In this document: in pieces, positions 22,101 through 35,500 of the stretch
Position numbering within the stretch: position 1 is the first letter of the stretch
Layout of the letters: each line of letters opens with the position of its first letter
Source of the DNA: Chelydra serpentina
Lineage: Eukaryota > Chordata > Testudines > Chelydridae
DNA: 64,000 nucleotides
Assembly (NCBI GenBank): GCA_037349315.1
Contig: JBAIAC010000040.1
Coordinates: forward strand, 13,906,001 to 13,970,000
Direction of reading: 5' to 3'
Position numbers and translations under genes: made by a program
Notes under the pieces: generated by a model
What the model was told of the DNA's origin: nothing
The model's input: only the letters and a program-made list of their open reading frames with translations
Database searches by the model: none

Positions 22101-25100
22101 TGGAAAAACAAACTGGTAAGTGACAGACTTTCCAATTAGTAAATTTAGTACAGTGTGGCGCCAGTCCTGCAAACACACGAGTAACTTTATGCACACAAGT
22201 AATCCCATTTAATTTAATGAGACTACTGGCATGCGCAAGTGTGCTGTGCTGCTTGGCAGATGGTCAAGTTAATTTATCCCAGCTTTTTATGTATGATACA
22301 TTTCTTGCCTTTTATGACATTTGAAATGCTTGTCTGTTGTTGATATGGGGGGACAAATGCAGTGATCTATTTCTGATTACAAAAATGAGCTAAAAACATA
22401 GTTATTATGCAGCATTTTCATTTATAGATTGCAAATTTCATGTATTTAAGTGTTAAATGTCTGCCTGTATGTGATTAGTATGCTGCTGGCTTGTGCAATG
22501 GCAGCCTACTCATCGTTTCCTGTGTGCATGCATTGTAGTATAGGTTGGACTATCATGAACCACAAAAACCAGAATTTATTCTTCTTCTGCTGTACCCAGC
22601 AGAATGAAAGTTCAAAGGGTAAGAAGAACTTTTCATAATCAATAAACTGAAGTGAATGTCAAAATGTTTAAATTAACTTGGCTGGTTATAATGCCATATA
22701 TGGCTGACCCTTCCCTTTCTGTGAGGTGGAAATGGGAATGTGTGATTTCTGCTCCATATTTATATCTTCTGGGTGTGGGTGTGTTTCTCTCCCTCATCCT
22801 TCTTTTATTGAGGGAGATTCTGATAACCTTGTTCATGATGAATAGTATCTTAGCTCCATGAGTTGTCCTATTGAGGTCAATGGGGTTCTTACAGAGTACT
22901 ATTCATTATGAGTAAAGGTATCAGAGTCTCTCTCTCTCTCTCTCTCTGTATAACTTTCCTTTGTGTATCTGTTTGTTTGCATCTCTCCTACTGTTACAGA
23001 ATCACTTGGATTGGAAAGGACCCCTAATAGTCGGCTATGTGACCATGCCCCTGCTTAATGTTGTGATTGAATCTGTTGTTCCTAAATTAACATTGATTGT
23101 TGTTCAGTCAGTCAAATTACTGCTTTTCATTTGACTATCTTTTTCTTCATAATCAGACTGATAAACACACTGCACTGAAACACTTTACTTCTGGAACTAG
23201 CTAGTTTTCCATGGTTCTGGTCAATTTCAGCCTGTAGCCAGTGTGCCACTGTTAACATAATTCTGTGAATTAACATAGCACTCACTTGGCTTATTGTAAT
23301 CCACTGTGTGGTTACTTGAACTGACCAGGAAACATGGTGTTTGTCTAAGTATGTGTAGTGCCTCTGTTATACATAAGCTTTCTGTTGTGATTTGTTAAAA
23401 TATAGAAAGTTTGATTCTAGACTTACGGGGCCAATAACTTTCCTTATTGGTGCTTTTGCTGGAAGTCAAAACACAGAAAATCGATTTGGTATCCGTTATT
23501 TCTCACTCTTTCTCAAGAATTCACATGGACAATGAAACTTTGATATCTGTGTTTCACATTGAATGGTTTAGCAAGAAATGAATTTCAATAAGAAATTATT
23601 TTTACATTACTATAAAGGGAATAGCTGTTGTGGGTTTTTTTCTTTTCTTCTTTCCATGTAGTAAATATCTAACATCATGGGCACAAAAGCTGAAACAAAA
23701 CCAACCGAAAAGAACAAATATGGAAGAAGAAGGGTACATGAACTCTGTGCAAGGAAATGAGCAAGCAAAGAAATTAACATTTGAGAACGTAAGTGATATA
23801 CTACTCCTGCCTAGGATGTTTCTACATGGATGTTCAATTAAAGCTTTAACTATGAGTTACTTTTTACAATATGTACTTTTTGTAAATGATCTTGTACTTT
23901 GCAACTGTTTGTGTTGTATTACATCCAAAAATCTCTCCCTAAAAAATATAGGGCCTAATGTGACGTGAAGTCCTACAGAGTTGAGGGCACTTAACATCTC
24001 CTAGGAGACACTGCGCATAGGGTGACCAGATGTCCCGATTTTACAGGGATAGTCCCGATTTTTGGGTCTTTTTCTTATATAGGCTCCTATTACCTCCCAC
24101 CCCCTGTCCCGATTTTTCACATTTGCTGTCTGGTCACCCTAACTGCGCACCCTTTCCAGATCGGGCCCGTAAGCAGCTGGGAACCACTGACCATTTTTAT
24201 TGGCCTTTTATAATCAAACTCGTGGCAGTTTTTCTTTTTTCAAGCATTGGTTGATGCAAGCACAAGGAACTTTTTCCATCCCCATATATGGACTAAAAAA
24301 ACCTGCCCCATGAATCCAATTACAGTATAGGGTGCTAAAAATACACAATCAACCCAACCCTTTGAGAGAAGTTTGGGACACTGAATTGGATGTTCAAAAC
24401 CACTTATGGTAATGTACATAGATATGGCCTTAGTATTTATGCTTTTTGTGCTGTAGCTCTAAAATGATAATGTTGCTTATACTGTCTGTCCAGAATACAT
24501 TCACTCTTGTGCTGCCTTCCATATGTCCTTGAATAAAAGTGCCAGCTGGCACGACGTTTTCAACCTTAAAGGAACAATATGCAGTATAATAATTTACATG
24601 CTAATCTCAGAATCTGGTCAGACATCTAACTATGAACCTTTAGAACGATGGTAATTGTACTCATAATTGTCATACACCTCTCTCCTGACACCATCTTAAG
24701 GAAGAAATTCCTACACAGCTGTTTAATGACTCCACCTGCCAGGAAGTAGCAGCCTTGAGGATTGCTTATCACCTGGCTTTATAAGGTGCTGCCTATTCAC
24801 TTTCCTTTTAGTCTCTTTGCTGCTCTGGAAGCACTCAGTTGAGATCGCTTCATTTTTCACTGTCATGCCTCTGAAGAGCAGAAGAAAGAAATTTAAAAAG
24901 TGAAGTTAAGAAAGAAGAAAAAAAAAATTGGGGAGGGGGAGAGAACATGTGATGCAATGATTTGGGAAGGTTTTTCTGCTTTGTTTTAGTTTTTGTTCCT
25001 ACTGAACAAATCCAAATCCATTTATCAAATCCTCCCCTTTTTCAGTCCTGAGCTATACTGAGCTTTTCAGTTCTGCCAAGCAGCATAATTAATGAGCAAC

Positions 25101-28100
25101 AGTAGCTTCCTGCATTTGGGGCTGAGCATCATCAGTATGCCAAAAGGGGCGGGGAGGCTATCCTAGTTGATTGGAATGTCTTCAGACCCTAGTATGCTCT
25201 TGAGTAAACTTGAATGTGCTGCAGGATAGTATTTTTGTCTTGATTAGGTGGTTCTTCACTCTTTCCCCCAGCTCTGCTTAGCAGCCCTTCTTGAGGTGTA
25301 CTTCCCACTCTCTACTCCTTTGTGTGTTGGTGCTTTTTCCTGGAAAACAAACAAACCAACCCCACATATGTAGCTTCTGACTCTTTCCATACTTTTCAGA
25401 TGGTATGTGAGGGAGCTTAGCTAGTCTTTCAATCTTTCTGTTGGGCACCCTGAATGTAAAATCCAGTTTTGTATGTTCTGCAGGAGGAGGGGGGGGGGTA
25501 ATGGATTGTGTGATGTAATTCTTAGAAAGTCAAAACTTGAAGTTGCAGCCGCTAGGGATTTTCTCCCAATAAGAAATCTCTTGGAATCACTTGCAAATGA
25601 TTGGATGTCTGCAATGTAAAAACTTTTGTTTTATGCCAATATGTGTACAGGTTATTAAGGAAAGTAATATACTGCACGTATACAAGACATGCTTTTCAGA
25701 AAACAACTTTATAGAGGTATCAAATGTATTGAAATTTAGGTAACGTATTTTTTATTGAAGACTACAGACATGCTGAGTTTTACTCCTTTACAAGAAAATA
25801 TCTTTGGGTACGACTATACTTACCTGCTGCTTCGGCGGCAAGCAATCGATCTTCTGGGATCGATTTATCGCGTCTTGTGTAGACGCGATAAATCGAACCC
25901 GGAAGTGCTCGCCGTCGACACCGGTAATCCTACTCCGCGAACGGAGTCGACGGGGGAGCCTGCCTGCCGCGTGTGGAGCTCCGTGGTAAGTACCTTGTAG
26001 TTCGAACTAAGATACTTCGACTTCAGCTGCGTTATTCACGTAGCTGAAGTTGCGTATCTTAGTTCGAATTGGGGGGCTAGTGTAGACCAGCCCTTTGAGT
26101 TATTAGAGTGCAAGTTCAGCATTTCCGAAGAAGAACACAGGAATTGCCAATCTAGTCTAGAATCCTGTCTCTGACAGTCACCAGTACCAGTTGTTTCAGC
26201 AGAAGGTTCAAGAAAACCCTGCAGGTGGAATGATGCTCTTAAGTATGATGCGTTATATACCTTCCAAAACTCTTGCTTTTTTAATATTAAAGGTGGGTTT
26301 GTAAATTAGAGACATTGTTGATTTCTGACTCCCATCTTGAATTTTACCCCTCAAAATTCTAGTGTATAAATGTACTACATCAAAGGTCTTACAGAGATGG
26401 TCTTCAATGAGAGTTGCAGTACTTGGCACCTCTTTGGATGAAGTCCCTAGTCATATTCTGTTTTAGCAGTGTTTCTTCATTACAAAAGCTGTTTTCATTC
26501 ACTGAATGTAAATTTTTTTTGAAGTTTCCCCTATGTTGTGCTAAGGAGTTCTGAGATTCCCAAGGCTTGCTCTGTTTGATTCCAGGCTCTTAAATAGGGT
26601 CAGAAAGCTTCAAGTACTCTGCTGTATTGTTGGCTTTAAAGCTGATGCAATTAAATGAATACATTACCAATGCACAAAAAAGGCCATTTTACTAGAGTTT
26701 TGACAACTTCATGCGTTGAGATGATGAAAGCTTCAATAAAACACATTTGTATAGAGCCATACTGGTTCATTTGCCATATTTTCCTGTACCTTCTTAAAAG
26801 ATGGGACTGCTTTTTTTTTTTTTTTTTCCTATGGATGCTTCATTTTTGTCAGAGTGCTGCAGATAGCTGTTTTTAAGGTAAGACCTCAACCTAGTTTAAC
26901 TACCCTATACATCAGCTTAGTGAAAGGCATTTCTTCCTTTGATTAGGGAAGAGGAGAGAGTTATGACAGAATGAAAATTGAAATTATTTGCTGTAATCTT
27001 CTCCATACTACTTCCCACCTCTTTTGAGGTTTTTGTGTCACTTTGTATTTTGCTGGGGTGGTTGATTAGATAGTTTTCAGTGATGACAAAGGCTGTTGGT
27101 GGTGTATTATAAAGTTAAGATGATAGAGAGTATTTACCTCCTGATTCCTGGTAGGTGGAGTCATAACAGCTGAATGTAAGAAATTCCAGTCTTAGGATGA
27201 GGAGAGAGAATAACACATTTATTGGTAAGTAAGTCGTCTCTATAATTGCACCTTTTATGGAGCAAAAGTTCAGATGACTGTCAAGCTAACAATGGGAGAG
27301 TTCTTAGTTTTGTGAAATTTCACAAAACTACATTCAACTAAATGTATCGCATTGGAATTAAATAGGAAAGTGGGTTCCCAAATGTGTGTGTGGGTGTGTT
27401 GTTTTTGTTTTTTAACAAATATAGTATCCTGTGTTTGTTGGCTGCAGTGTATTGGACACGAAATGTATGGGCCTCAATATCAATTCAGTCGAATGGATAT
27501 GAATCATGTTATTAAACTAAATTTGTAATTCAATGTTTGTTTAACTAACAAAAAATGTTTTAATGCAATTTTTTGAACTGGTGCACCTTTATTCCTTCTT
27601 TTCTGCTTTTTTATTTTATAGTCCATAAACCATGTTCTTTTCCCTTTGGAATTTTAGACTAGTGTTACTGCTGCTGCATCACCGTCTTACACTTTTTACC
27701 TCAGCCAACCAAATGAAAGTCCAAATTCCTTGGCATCTGAAGCTTCAGGTATAGTTAATTACTAGTTTATTACTAGTAAAGCCTGACATTCCATTCTTTT
27801 TTCTTTTGGATTCTCAATATTTAGAATTCAGTGATGTAACAGTTACCTCTTATGTTATTTATTTGCTCTAGGAAATTTGTTTCTAGCATTGGCAGGCTGT
27901 TGAACCTTTTAAAATCACATAATTCTGATTATCATCTTGCTATTTTCCCACTTCAAATCATTGATGACTTTCACAGCCAATGTCTCACTACGGCTAGAGT
28001 TAGGCTGTAAATCAAAGGATCTAAGGCAATATTTCAAAACCTACTAGGACTAAAATCACTATGATGGATTAGTAAACATTTTCAATTGTCAATCCTGGTC

Positions 28101-31100
28101 CAGTGATCAGAGGGGGTGTGGAAACTTGGAAGCACCACTGCTGTAAGCCTAACGCATGTTTCCATACTCCTTCCCCAAATATGTGAGCAGACTGCATAGA
28201 CCTGCTTTTGTCAGTCAGACCCAAACAATTAACTCACATATTTTGATCAGAACATAATGCAGATACGTTTTAGGAACAAGACCAAGTACAGAATTACATG
28301 TTATGCAAATTTACTACACCCACTCAGAATCCACTGAGCCAGAACTATGAATTTAAAGCAGCAACTTGGACTCGGGGCTGTTTGTTTACCCCATTGATGC
28401 TGGGTCTTCTGGAGGACTTTATTAGCTTACTCCAGAGTGCTGATCCAAACCAAGGAGTAGGCAATTCAGAGTTATGTCAAGAGCTAGATTCTCAGCTCTA
28501 GTGTACATTCTCATAGCTCCATTTACTTAAATAGGTCTATGATAATGTATACTAGTGGAGGATCTGTCCCCTAGAGTCCGAGGAGTAAGCCCAAATATTT
28601 TCACTAATTTATTGGCACTGTGTTTTTCTAGAGTGGTATAGTGTAATACCAGTATACTTTTGTTAAAACCTCTTAATGCAAAACACCAGTTGCTGCCGCC
28701 ACCAAAGATTTGAAGTAAGATGCTTAAGTAGACACTAGTATTTAATACAATGGCTATGTTGGCTATGAAAATAACAGCTACGTAGCAGACTTCACTATTT
28801 TTGTTATGCAGAAGTGAACTTTAAAATTGTGATATATCTTTTATTTTTGCTTCTTAGGACTTACATATTGGAAACTAGATGAAAAGGAAATGTATCACTC
28901 TTTGCCTGAAAATTTCAGAAATGAATTTTCTAGTATTTTTGCCACAAAAGTATCATCAGATCAGGTACTTTTTTGTTCTTGCTTTGAAAATCCTGTAATT
29001 GTTCATTGTTTCCCATTTGCTCTTTACAGTCTGCAAAAGAGTCAATCTCTACAGTCTGCTTGCTATAGGGGCTATCTAATTTCTTTTCTGATCCTGTGGC
29101 TGTTGAGGTCATAGAGGTGCTCAAGCTACCAATAGCAGCCCCCGAATTTAAAGAGAAGGGGCTAGAGACTAGCACATTTAATGAAGGAGCCGGAACTCTG
29201 GATCTCCCCGTTCCCACTCTTAATAAGCAACAGAATCCATTGACCTTTTAGAGTATGTCTACACTGCAGCTTGGTGCATGGCTCCCAGCCTGGATAGACA
29301 GACATGGGCTACCTCTACTTGAGCTAGCAGTACAAACCCACCCAACCCCCTGGATCTGTGCTTGGGTGGCTCACCCATGCAAGTGCCTGTGTTACAATAT
29401 CCACACTGCACTTTTTTTTAAATGCCCTAGCTCAAGCAGATCTTGCACATGCCTGTCTACCCAGACTGGGAAGCGTGCTCCGAGCCTGCTCCCCACCCTA
29501 AGGCATGCTGCAAGACCTCCATGCAGCAGGCTTGTGAGAAGGGGTGCATTGGTGAGGATCTAAGGGAGTAAAAGAGATTAGTAATTGATAATCCTGACAG
29601 GTTGGGTGTGTGGGGAACAGATCTAATTAATAAGTTATTGTGTAAGGTTTGTATGTATCATATTGTACATTTGCTTAGAGTTTACAAAATAAGTAACTGA
29701 GAGACACCTCCCAAACAATTGCATACAAACTTCATTAGTAATTAAAATATCTTTAAACCCTGGGGGCCTGAATGTCTTGTCACTCCAGTGATTTACAATA
29801 TTATATTTACTTAGGTGGTCATATGTAAGCTTTGGTGCCTACGGAAGATGAGAAGGTGGATAAACAATTAGGAGTTTACCATAGCAATCATACGTCAGAT
29901 GATCCATTTTCATTTGGATTGAGTGGTGGGCTTCTGTTGTTTAACCCTGTCAATTACACAGAGAAGTAAACTTCCCCATGGAAATGTCTTTTTTGCTATT
30001 AACTCCCACTCTCAAATTCTGCTTCTTCATTAGTCACTTTCATCTGATGAACTGCTGTGTTGGGGTCTTGTGGGGTGTCAGGTGGAGAAATTGTAATAAA
30101 ATTGAGGAAAAGGCAACTGCGGGATTGCCTCTCCTAAATGTGTAGCCATTATTGTTTTGAACGAGAAGCAACCAGAATAATTGTTTTGTTGAGCTCCTCA
30201 TTATCTTCAGTCTTGTAATGTCTACTGGAAACTAATCTGCCTTTAACATGGGTATAGCTGAGAACAGGAGAATTAAAGTAACCACCTGCTTTTTATCTTG
30301 TTTGAATACTTCAGGCATTCAGAGAGAGAGAGAGAGAGAGGCTTATTGTTTACTAAGGATCTATATATATTATTGAAAGCTCAGTGGTTTTATGTGGGTG
30401 CATTGAACAAGCCCTTCCTAACTTCTCCATTTTAAATTACATTTATTAGGTGAAGATTACTTAAATATCATGGTGGTTTTAATCAGGGAAACAATTAACA
30501 ATTTTGTTATTTTTTAAGTCATCTTCTAGTGATGAGATGAAGCCATCATTGAAGGATATTTATCATAAAAAACAAAGGGAAAGCAAGCAGCTGCCAGAAT
30601 GGAATCTCATTTCTTCAGCCCAGCCTAGTCACCCGCCAGAGGTAACGTTTATTTGCACATTAATGCCTCACGTTTGAACAGAAACAATTGGCATGTTACG
30701 AGGTTTCAGATTGGTGGTTCACTCTCATTTTCCACTCACAAACCAAGTTCCCACTCTTGAAACAAAGACAAGATGTAGGTTGTGCAGATCTTCATGACCT
30801 TATCTAACTGTATCACACGCCATGATATCTGATTTTCCCTCTTCTTCCCTGAATCACCAACGAAATAGTTAATGACTATTTAAGAGTCAACCTTGTTAAG
30901 TTTCAGAACCAAAATCCCTTGAAATGACAGCACACCTTTCTTGCAGTTATTGTCTCGCGTTCTCTGCAGTCTTGGACAGATATCACTGAATTTGATTACA
31001 TTTGGCTCACACTTTAGAACTTGTAGTTGTGAAGAAAACTTTTAGAGATCACTCCTTTTTTAAAATGAAAACCAGAAAAAAGTGCCAGCTCACTAAGCTG

Positions 31101-32558
31101 TTGCAAGTCCACCCAGTTCTACCCTTGTGTATTGCTACCAAATAACTGTTCAAATACTATTTTTAATAGTTTCTGCAGTAGATTTGTATCTTCTTCAAAT
31201 GGATTAAATGATTCTTCATTAATCAAATCCAATCATAGTTTATTAGTATTGTAATTATTTATTTTATAGGTCTTAACACTAGATCCAACACTGCACATGA
31301 AACCCGGTGAGCAGAATCCAGGACGTTGTTTTGTCAGTACTCTTAGTGAAAAGACTCCTTTTTCTCCAGACTCTATAGTGGATCCCGCTTTTTCAAGTCA
31401 TTCTGACACTGATTCATTTTCACATACAAGCAATATAACTTCACCTCAACTAGGTGGTTTTCCAAAATATACTTCCAGCACTAAAGTTTTACATTTGGAC
31501 CCCTGGGAAAATAATGCATTCCAAAATGAAACCAAGATTGGCTGTTCTTTTCCGATGCCATATGGTGATCCTAGTAATGATCTGTTAATCAGCACTGAGG
31601 ATGAAGAAAGTTTAACTTTAACTCCATCTTCGATCATCCAGTCCCAGCTTCCATGTGCTGTCAACAATTTGCCAGAATATAGTATTTCAGTGACATCCTT
31701 CGAAGATCCGGTGATGTTGTCAAAGTAAGCATTTTTGGCCTTTGTCTTATGTAAATTGTCCTTTTTTCATAAAAATAGAATTTAAAAATACAAAGTTCAG
31801 CAAAATGGAGGGAGAAGTTGGACTAGCTCAAAAAACCACTTCTAGAATGTCACTTAATTAAGTTTTTTTTGGGTAATACAGATTTGTGCATACCCTCTAT
31901 GAGGTAACTAAGAACATAAGAATGGCCATACTGGGTCAGACCAAAGATCCATCTAGCTCAATATTCTGTCTTCTGACAGTGGCCAATGCCAGGTGCCCCA
32001 GAGGGAGTGAACAGAACACGTAATCATCAAGTGATCCATTACTTGTCGCCCATTCCCAGCTTCCGGCAAACAGAGGCTAGGGACACCATGCCTGCTCATC
32101 CTGGCTAATAGCCATTGATGGACCTATCCTCCATGAATTTATCTAGTTCTTTTTTGAACGATTATCCTCATTTTACAGATGAGGAAAAACTGAGGTTCGG
32201 AGAGGTGAAGTGACTTGTCCAACATCGTGCTATTGGGTGTGAGAGCCATTAGAACCCTGTCACCCCATCCCATGCACAACATTAAACACCTTGCACAGGA
32301 GGTAACATGACTGCTAACGTGTCTGTGCCTCTGTCACCATTTGTAAAATGGAGATGACAATACCTGTTTCACAGAGTGAATGTGAGAATTAATATGTAGA
32401 AAACATTTCAAGGGATAAAATGTATATGTATTCTTCTTTGTGCTGCCCTGCTAAGAGGAGCAAAGAGCCACACTATTCAATGAAAAGCAAATATCCCTGC
32501 ACTCCCTCTGTTTAAGCTGTATTGCTTTCCTCAGAGACCAGCAGACCCAGTCTATATA

Positions 32559-32589
<31 letters not shown>

Positions 32590-35500
32590 GCTTTTCTAAG
32601 GGATCATGGCTTGGAGGTAGTTTTGGAGTTTTCTTCTGTTTTTTTCCCCCCTAGTTTTAATTTAGCATGCATATCTTCTATTGGTCTGTGCAGGCAGAGA
32701 GAAGAAAAGACTTGAATTTGTTAATATACATATCTACATATATACAAGCACTGAGAGCTTGATCCTGCACCAGTCAAACCAATTTTCTCCATTGACCTCA
32801 ATAGGAGCAGTAGCTAGTCCTGTGTGAGAGAAGTCCATGTAGTAATAAATATGGCAGTGGTTTTAATGTTAGGTTGCTAGTGGACTAGGATAAGACTTAC
32901 ATTCAGTAATGTGGAAAAAACAATAATTTTTTGTTCTTACTTTTAAAATCAGGATTAGGCAGAACTTGAGGAAAAAACATGCCCGACACATAGCTGATCT
33001 ACGAGCTTATTATGACTCGGAGATCCATAGCTTAAAACAACAACTTGAGGCAATCCATAAAACTGCTTCATCTGAAGAGCTGAAGAAAATCAATCAAAAT
33101 CTTGTTGATAGGTAATATTTGTTTTTGTGACTAAGGGAAAGGGTTTTTTATTGTATAAATTCTTTGGTAATTTTTAAAAAAAATTATGCCTCTAGGTGTG
33201 ACCAGTTAGATGCTGCTCTCAATGAAGCTAGTACTCGCATGAGAACCCTTGAAAATAAGAATAATATGCTAGAAATGCAAGTGGTAAGTATATATTGTGG
33301 GTAACATGGATTAAAGTTGTTTGTTAAGTGAAAAGGTCAGAGTGTGCAACTGTTAACTATCAATTTACTCTGTATTTTTATGTTGGCTTCATCCAATATC
33401 ACATAATATGAACAGCCAGATCATATTTGCATAGATACTAAGTTCTGCACCTTTATAACCTGTTGATCTACAAAATCCCCACCTTTTGAGTGTCATTCCA
33501 GTCCAACCACTGCCCATTCTCATTCAAAGAAATTTTGCCATCATGAGTTCTCTCTGACATTTTATTCCCACATTCCCTTCCCAGTGCATGATGGGCAAGC
33601 TATGCTCTACAGATGTGATCCTCCTTATCCCTGATTGTTAACATTTCTGTTTGGGGTTTGGTTGAGAACCTTGACCTCTGTAAATGTTTAAACTTTATTA
33701 TTTGTAAATAACCCTATCCCCCCACCTTCCTTCCAATTTTAGCAAGAACTAAAGTTCACCAATAAAATATTAAAGACATGTGTTTCTGATTTTTGTCTCT
33801 CTCTCTATTTCTCCAAAAAGCGGGGAAGCTAAATAATTACTTCCTTTACACATGAGTGATAAGGCAATTTCCTTGGCCAGTGAGGCAAAAATAACTGTCT
33901 CTTTACCTATATTTACCCTACTGTAGGTTGTAAAGGCCCAGTTGGGCCAAAATATATGAATCCTCCTTTCATGACCCTCAGCTTTCCTGCGAGGTCTGGG
34001 CCTGTTCTTTCATGGCTATACAGCAAATTGGTTCCTTGCTAAATGTTTTTAGGAGATGGACATTGGGTGTCTTGTCTTGAATCTTAGTTTAATATAAGTC
34101 CAATGCATTGCACTAAAGAAAGTAGCTTAAACTTATTTTCAGTTTCTGTGCATTATTAAAAATTAACTTCTGCTTTTTATCCTTGTAAGATTTAAGATTA
34201 TAACTTTAATATTTAGAGACAAAATCTGTTATGTAAATGTTTTAATGAACCTTGTTTTTGTTTTGTAGACAGATTGGAGAGAACGCTTTTATGCAGTCAG
34301 TAATACTTCCAAAGTTTTGCAAGAACGTATTGAAGAAATGCGCACAAGTCATAAAGAGAAGGATAACACTATCAGCCGATTAAAATCTAGGCTTAAGGAT
34401 CTAGAAGAAGCTTTTGAAAAGGCTTACAAGCTGTCAGATAATAAAGATGCCAGGTTAAAGGAAGAAAATAAAATGTTTCAAGATGTAAGTGAGAAAATAA
34501 TTAATAATGGTTTACAACTGCACAATATTCCATGAACTATAAAAGTCCTAGATGCTTTTGAAATAACACTCCAAATTTACTGCAGCAAAATCTGTGATCA
34601 GCCAAGGGACCAGGAAAATTCAGTCCTGTGGAGGTGGCAGTTAAATAAAGGTTGAACAAGATTATACTAGAAATATAATAGATATTTTTAAATTGTTATT
34701 TAAGAGACCAAATTGTTTACTCAAATTGGTCATTAGTGCAGATTTGATTATTTTGTTGTTGTATGTACTAAAAGAAAAGAATATGTATAGTTTAACTCAT
34801 CTTGTATTTTCATTACTTTTTAAACTGTTAGATAATTTTACTGACATTATGGAGAAATTAAGTATTATTTATACCCTTCAAATCCAGATGGCTAGGTGTT
34901 GTTTTGCAACAGCAGGGAGACAGATCTCTAAAGACTCTGCCTACTCAGTTTCTTTTCTGTCTCCAGCAGTGAAATAGTGGTGCTAGCTTAGCTTACCATC
35001 TGTGTGTCTGGTAAGGTAACATTTTCTGAACTAATTTTAGAATAAGTTTCTCATTGATTTTTTTTTTTTTTATTCACTTGGGATGAGCTGACGTTCTGTA
35101 TTGTAACTCTTTGTAGTTTGTTCAGTTTTTCTGTCCGACTGCAGACCAAATTAATAGAACCTTGCTCTCTGGCTTTTCATTATTACTTTATATTAAAATT
35201 AATCTGTCTTTACAGAATGGATATTAGCAGTGTGAAAATGTATTGGGAGCTTTAGCTCCCTTTTTAGGATGGGATTCTGAAAAGTGCTCTATGTTGGCCA
35301 AAATCTTTCCTTTTAAAGTCAGTGGGAAATTTGACCATTGACTTCACTGGGAGCAGAGCAAAGCCAGTATTGAGCACCTTTGAAAATCCCATCTTTGGTG
35401 GGTAAGTAATTTTGTTTCCTTTTATCTCTTCAGTAGTCTTTTTGTGATTACTTTCTTGACATTTCTTTTATAAGAAGTTTTTATGTTTTGTATTTTTAAT

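Larger units (their letters stand above)
24640..27215. mobile_element. Candidate long DNA transposon with inverted ends and nested insertions
   Basis: A ~65-base block at about 24680-24760 (CAGCTGTTTAATGACTCCAC then CTGCCAGGAA) recurs inverted at about 27140-27205 (complement CAGCTGTTATGACTCCACCT then ACCAGGAAT). CTCTCTCC and TTTATAA also match in order on both sides. The 2.5 kb between carries a TTCGAA MITE (25806-26093) and a CR1 tail (26130-26290). No transposase was recognised and exact ends are unclear. Confidence 0.4.

Noticed and set aside
25755..26000. Open frame near 25.8 kb
   Set aside because: Lies mostly inside the palindromic MITE copy C; a by-product of its hairpins.
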